DNA of 13,553 nt from Lysobacter_K sp038248955 (GTDB lineage: Bacteria; Pseudomonadota; Gammaproteobacteria; Xanthomonadales; Xanthomonadaceae): assembly GCA_038248955.1 (NCBI GenBank), contig JBBRWW010000076.1:1-13553 (forward strand), written 5' to 3'. Each line of letters opens with the position of its first letter. Position 1 is the stretch's first letter. The position numbers were made by a program, and so were the translations under genes. Below the pieces are notes generated by a model. It saw nothing but the letters and a program-made list of their open reading frames with translations, had not been told where the DNA came from and made no database searches. Shown one piece after another: positions 12,794 through 13,553 of this stretch.

Positions 12794-13129
12794 GGCATGC
12801 CCTCCCAGGCGCGGTGTAATGCACGCCGGATGCTCTGCCTGTTATACGGACCGGGACACTGTACGAATGGGCAGCGGAGATTTGCTGCGCTGCAACGCAA
12901 CACGCGCCTGAAAAGGGTGGGGCGCGTTGGACCGATCCGGATGCGGCATTCAGGCGACGGCACTGCGTCCGCATCTGGCTTCGCGCTCCAACGGCCAATC
13001 GCCGAGACCGCGGTCATCGTCTGGCCGGTGTGTCCGATGTCGCGCGTTACCCATCGTGCCGGTCGCCGAGTGGGTGGCGCGCCGCTCTGCGGAGGATTGC
13101 TTCCGCAGCACTTTGTCCGGAGCAAAACG
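12794..13129. other. Divergent intergenic region upstream of the PHB depolymerase
   Basis: No gene is supported in these 336 bases. A weak minus-strand -10 (TATAAC, 12846-12841) lies about 48 bases before the depolymerase start, without a good -35. An inverted pair ACGCGCC/GGCGCGT (12902-12908 and 12921-12927) and the leader hairpin at 13087-13108 are visible. The palindrome family is absent. Confidence 0.5.
13087..13108 (+). promoter_or_regulatory. Leader hairpin before the last gene
   Basis: CTGCGGA (13087-13093) and TCCGCAG (13102-13108) pair perfectly over seven bases, ten bases before the GGAG ribosome site at 13119-13122. It has no T run, so it is not a terminator. It may be an mRNA structure or an operator. 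Confidence 0.35.
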
Positions 13130-13553
13130 ATGAACAGTCGTCAGGTGTGGTGCGCCATGCTGTTGTTGCTGCTGTCCAGCGTCAGCAGCGCACAGGAACG
13201 TCCGTACAAGGATGGGCCAGTGGTGGTGGTGACGTCGGTCAAGGTCATGGATGGCCAGTACGAGAACTACATGAAGTTCCTGGCCACTACCTGGCGGGGC
13301 ACGATGGACGCCTCGAAGGAGGCGGGGATCGTGCTGGACTATCGGGTTTACAACGCGTCTCCGCGACGGCCGGAGGATGCCGACCTGTACCTGGTCACCA
13401 CATACCCGGCAATGGCGATGCTCGATGGCATGACCGAAAAAATGGATCCGATCATGGCCAAGGCGACGAAGTTGAACATCTCCCAGCGTGAGGAGGCTGC
13501 CGGAAAACGGACCGTGATGCGCACCATCCTGGGCTCGGAGATGCTGCGTCGCG
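13130..13553 (+). CDS. Exported small protein, possibly ferredoxin-like-fold, cut by the window end
   Basis: The ATG at 13130 has GGAG seven bases upstream (13119-13122). The first 141 codons are present and the frame is open at the right edge. A short signal peptide is clear: MNSRQVW, hydrophobic CAMLLLLLSSVSSA, cleavage before QERPY. The mature part reads GPVVVVTSVKVMDGQYENYM, a strand-helix start, then TWRGTMDASKEAGIVLDYRV, DADLYLVTTYPAMAMLDGM and GKRTVMRTILGSEMLRR. This alternation resembles dimeric alpha-beta-barrel (NIPSNAP/ABM-like) proteins, and similar exported hypothetical proteins occur in Xanthomonadaceae as far as I know. No catalytic residue can be named. It is divergent from the PHB depolymerase, with 336 bases between them. 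Confidence 0.8.
   Translation, partial: MNSRQVWCAMLLLLLSSVSSAQERPYKDGPVVVVTSVKVMDGQYENYMKFLATTWRGTMDASKEAGIVLDYRVYNASPRRPEDADLYLVTTYPAMAMLDGMTEKMDPIMAKATKLNISQREEAAGKRTVMRTILGSEMLRR

Noticed and set aside
13030..13491. 153-residue plus frame ending at 13491
   Set aside because: It overlaps the exported-protein gene in another frame; only the frame from 13130 has a ribosome site, signal peptide and sensible composition.
1..13553. tRNA or rRNA genes
   Set aside because: No cloverleaf with a TTCGA-type T arm or conserved rRNA stretch was seen by eye.

Overview
The window looks like chromosomal DNA of a GC-rich gammaproteobacterium of the Xanthomonadaceae/Lysobacteraceae (Lysobacter, Luteimonas, Stenotrophomonas or Xanthomonas type). 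The basis is very high GC at third codon positions, several protein types I associate with that family, and many intergenic palindromes built on GGGGTCAGGTT. I had no database, so the genus is an inference. The genes are a loose collection of accessory and housekeeping functions, not one operon.

Left part (1-2000): two minus-strand genes overlap by an ATGA. The first encodes a basic, low-complexity protein (352-1248). The second (1-355) is an unknown protein that runs off the left edge and appears frameshifted. A palindromic repeat with three tandem 15-16-mers follows, then a DUF3592-type membrane protein gene with an in-frame TGA (1420-1947). A second palindrome supplies the last codons and stop of that gene.

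Middle (2000-7300): a DUF4426-type lipoprotein with a 5'-leader hairpin; a 62-residue hydrophilic protein with a clear terminator; a CDF-family cation transporter of the ZnT9-like branch; a pyridoxamine-phosphate-oxidase-fold general stress protein; a FAD-dependent amine/amino-acid oxidase; and a 49-residue polar protein. Palindrome copies sit in the gaps between these genes.

Right part (7400-13553): a 720-residue TIR-TM-TPR protein with an intact catalytic-type glutamate stands divergent from a 128-residue two-helix membrane protein. This pair is the best candidate for an undescribed signalling or defence module. Next come an IS3-family OrfA remnant, an exported protein with a His/Lys/Gly-rich tail, a secreted PhaZ7-like poly(3-hydroxybutyrate) depolymerase with a complete Ser-Asp-His triad, and the start of another exported small protein that leaves the window on the right.

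The strongest structural signal not explained by genes is the palindrome family: six recognisable copies and a few half copies in 13.5 kb, all outside or at the very ends of genes.
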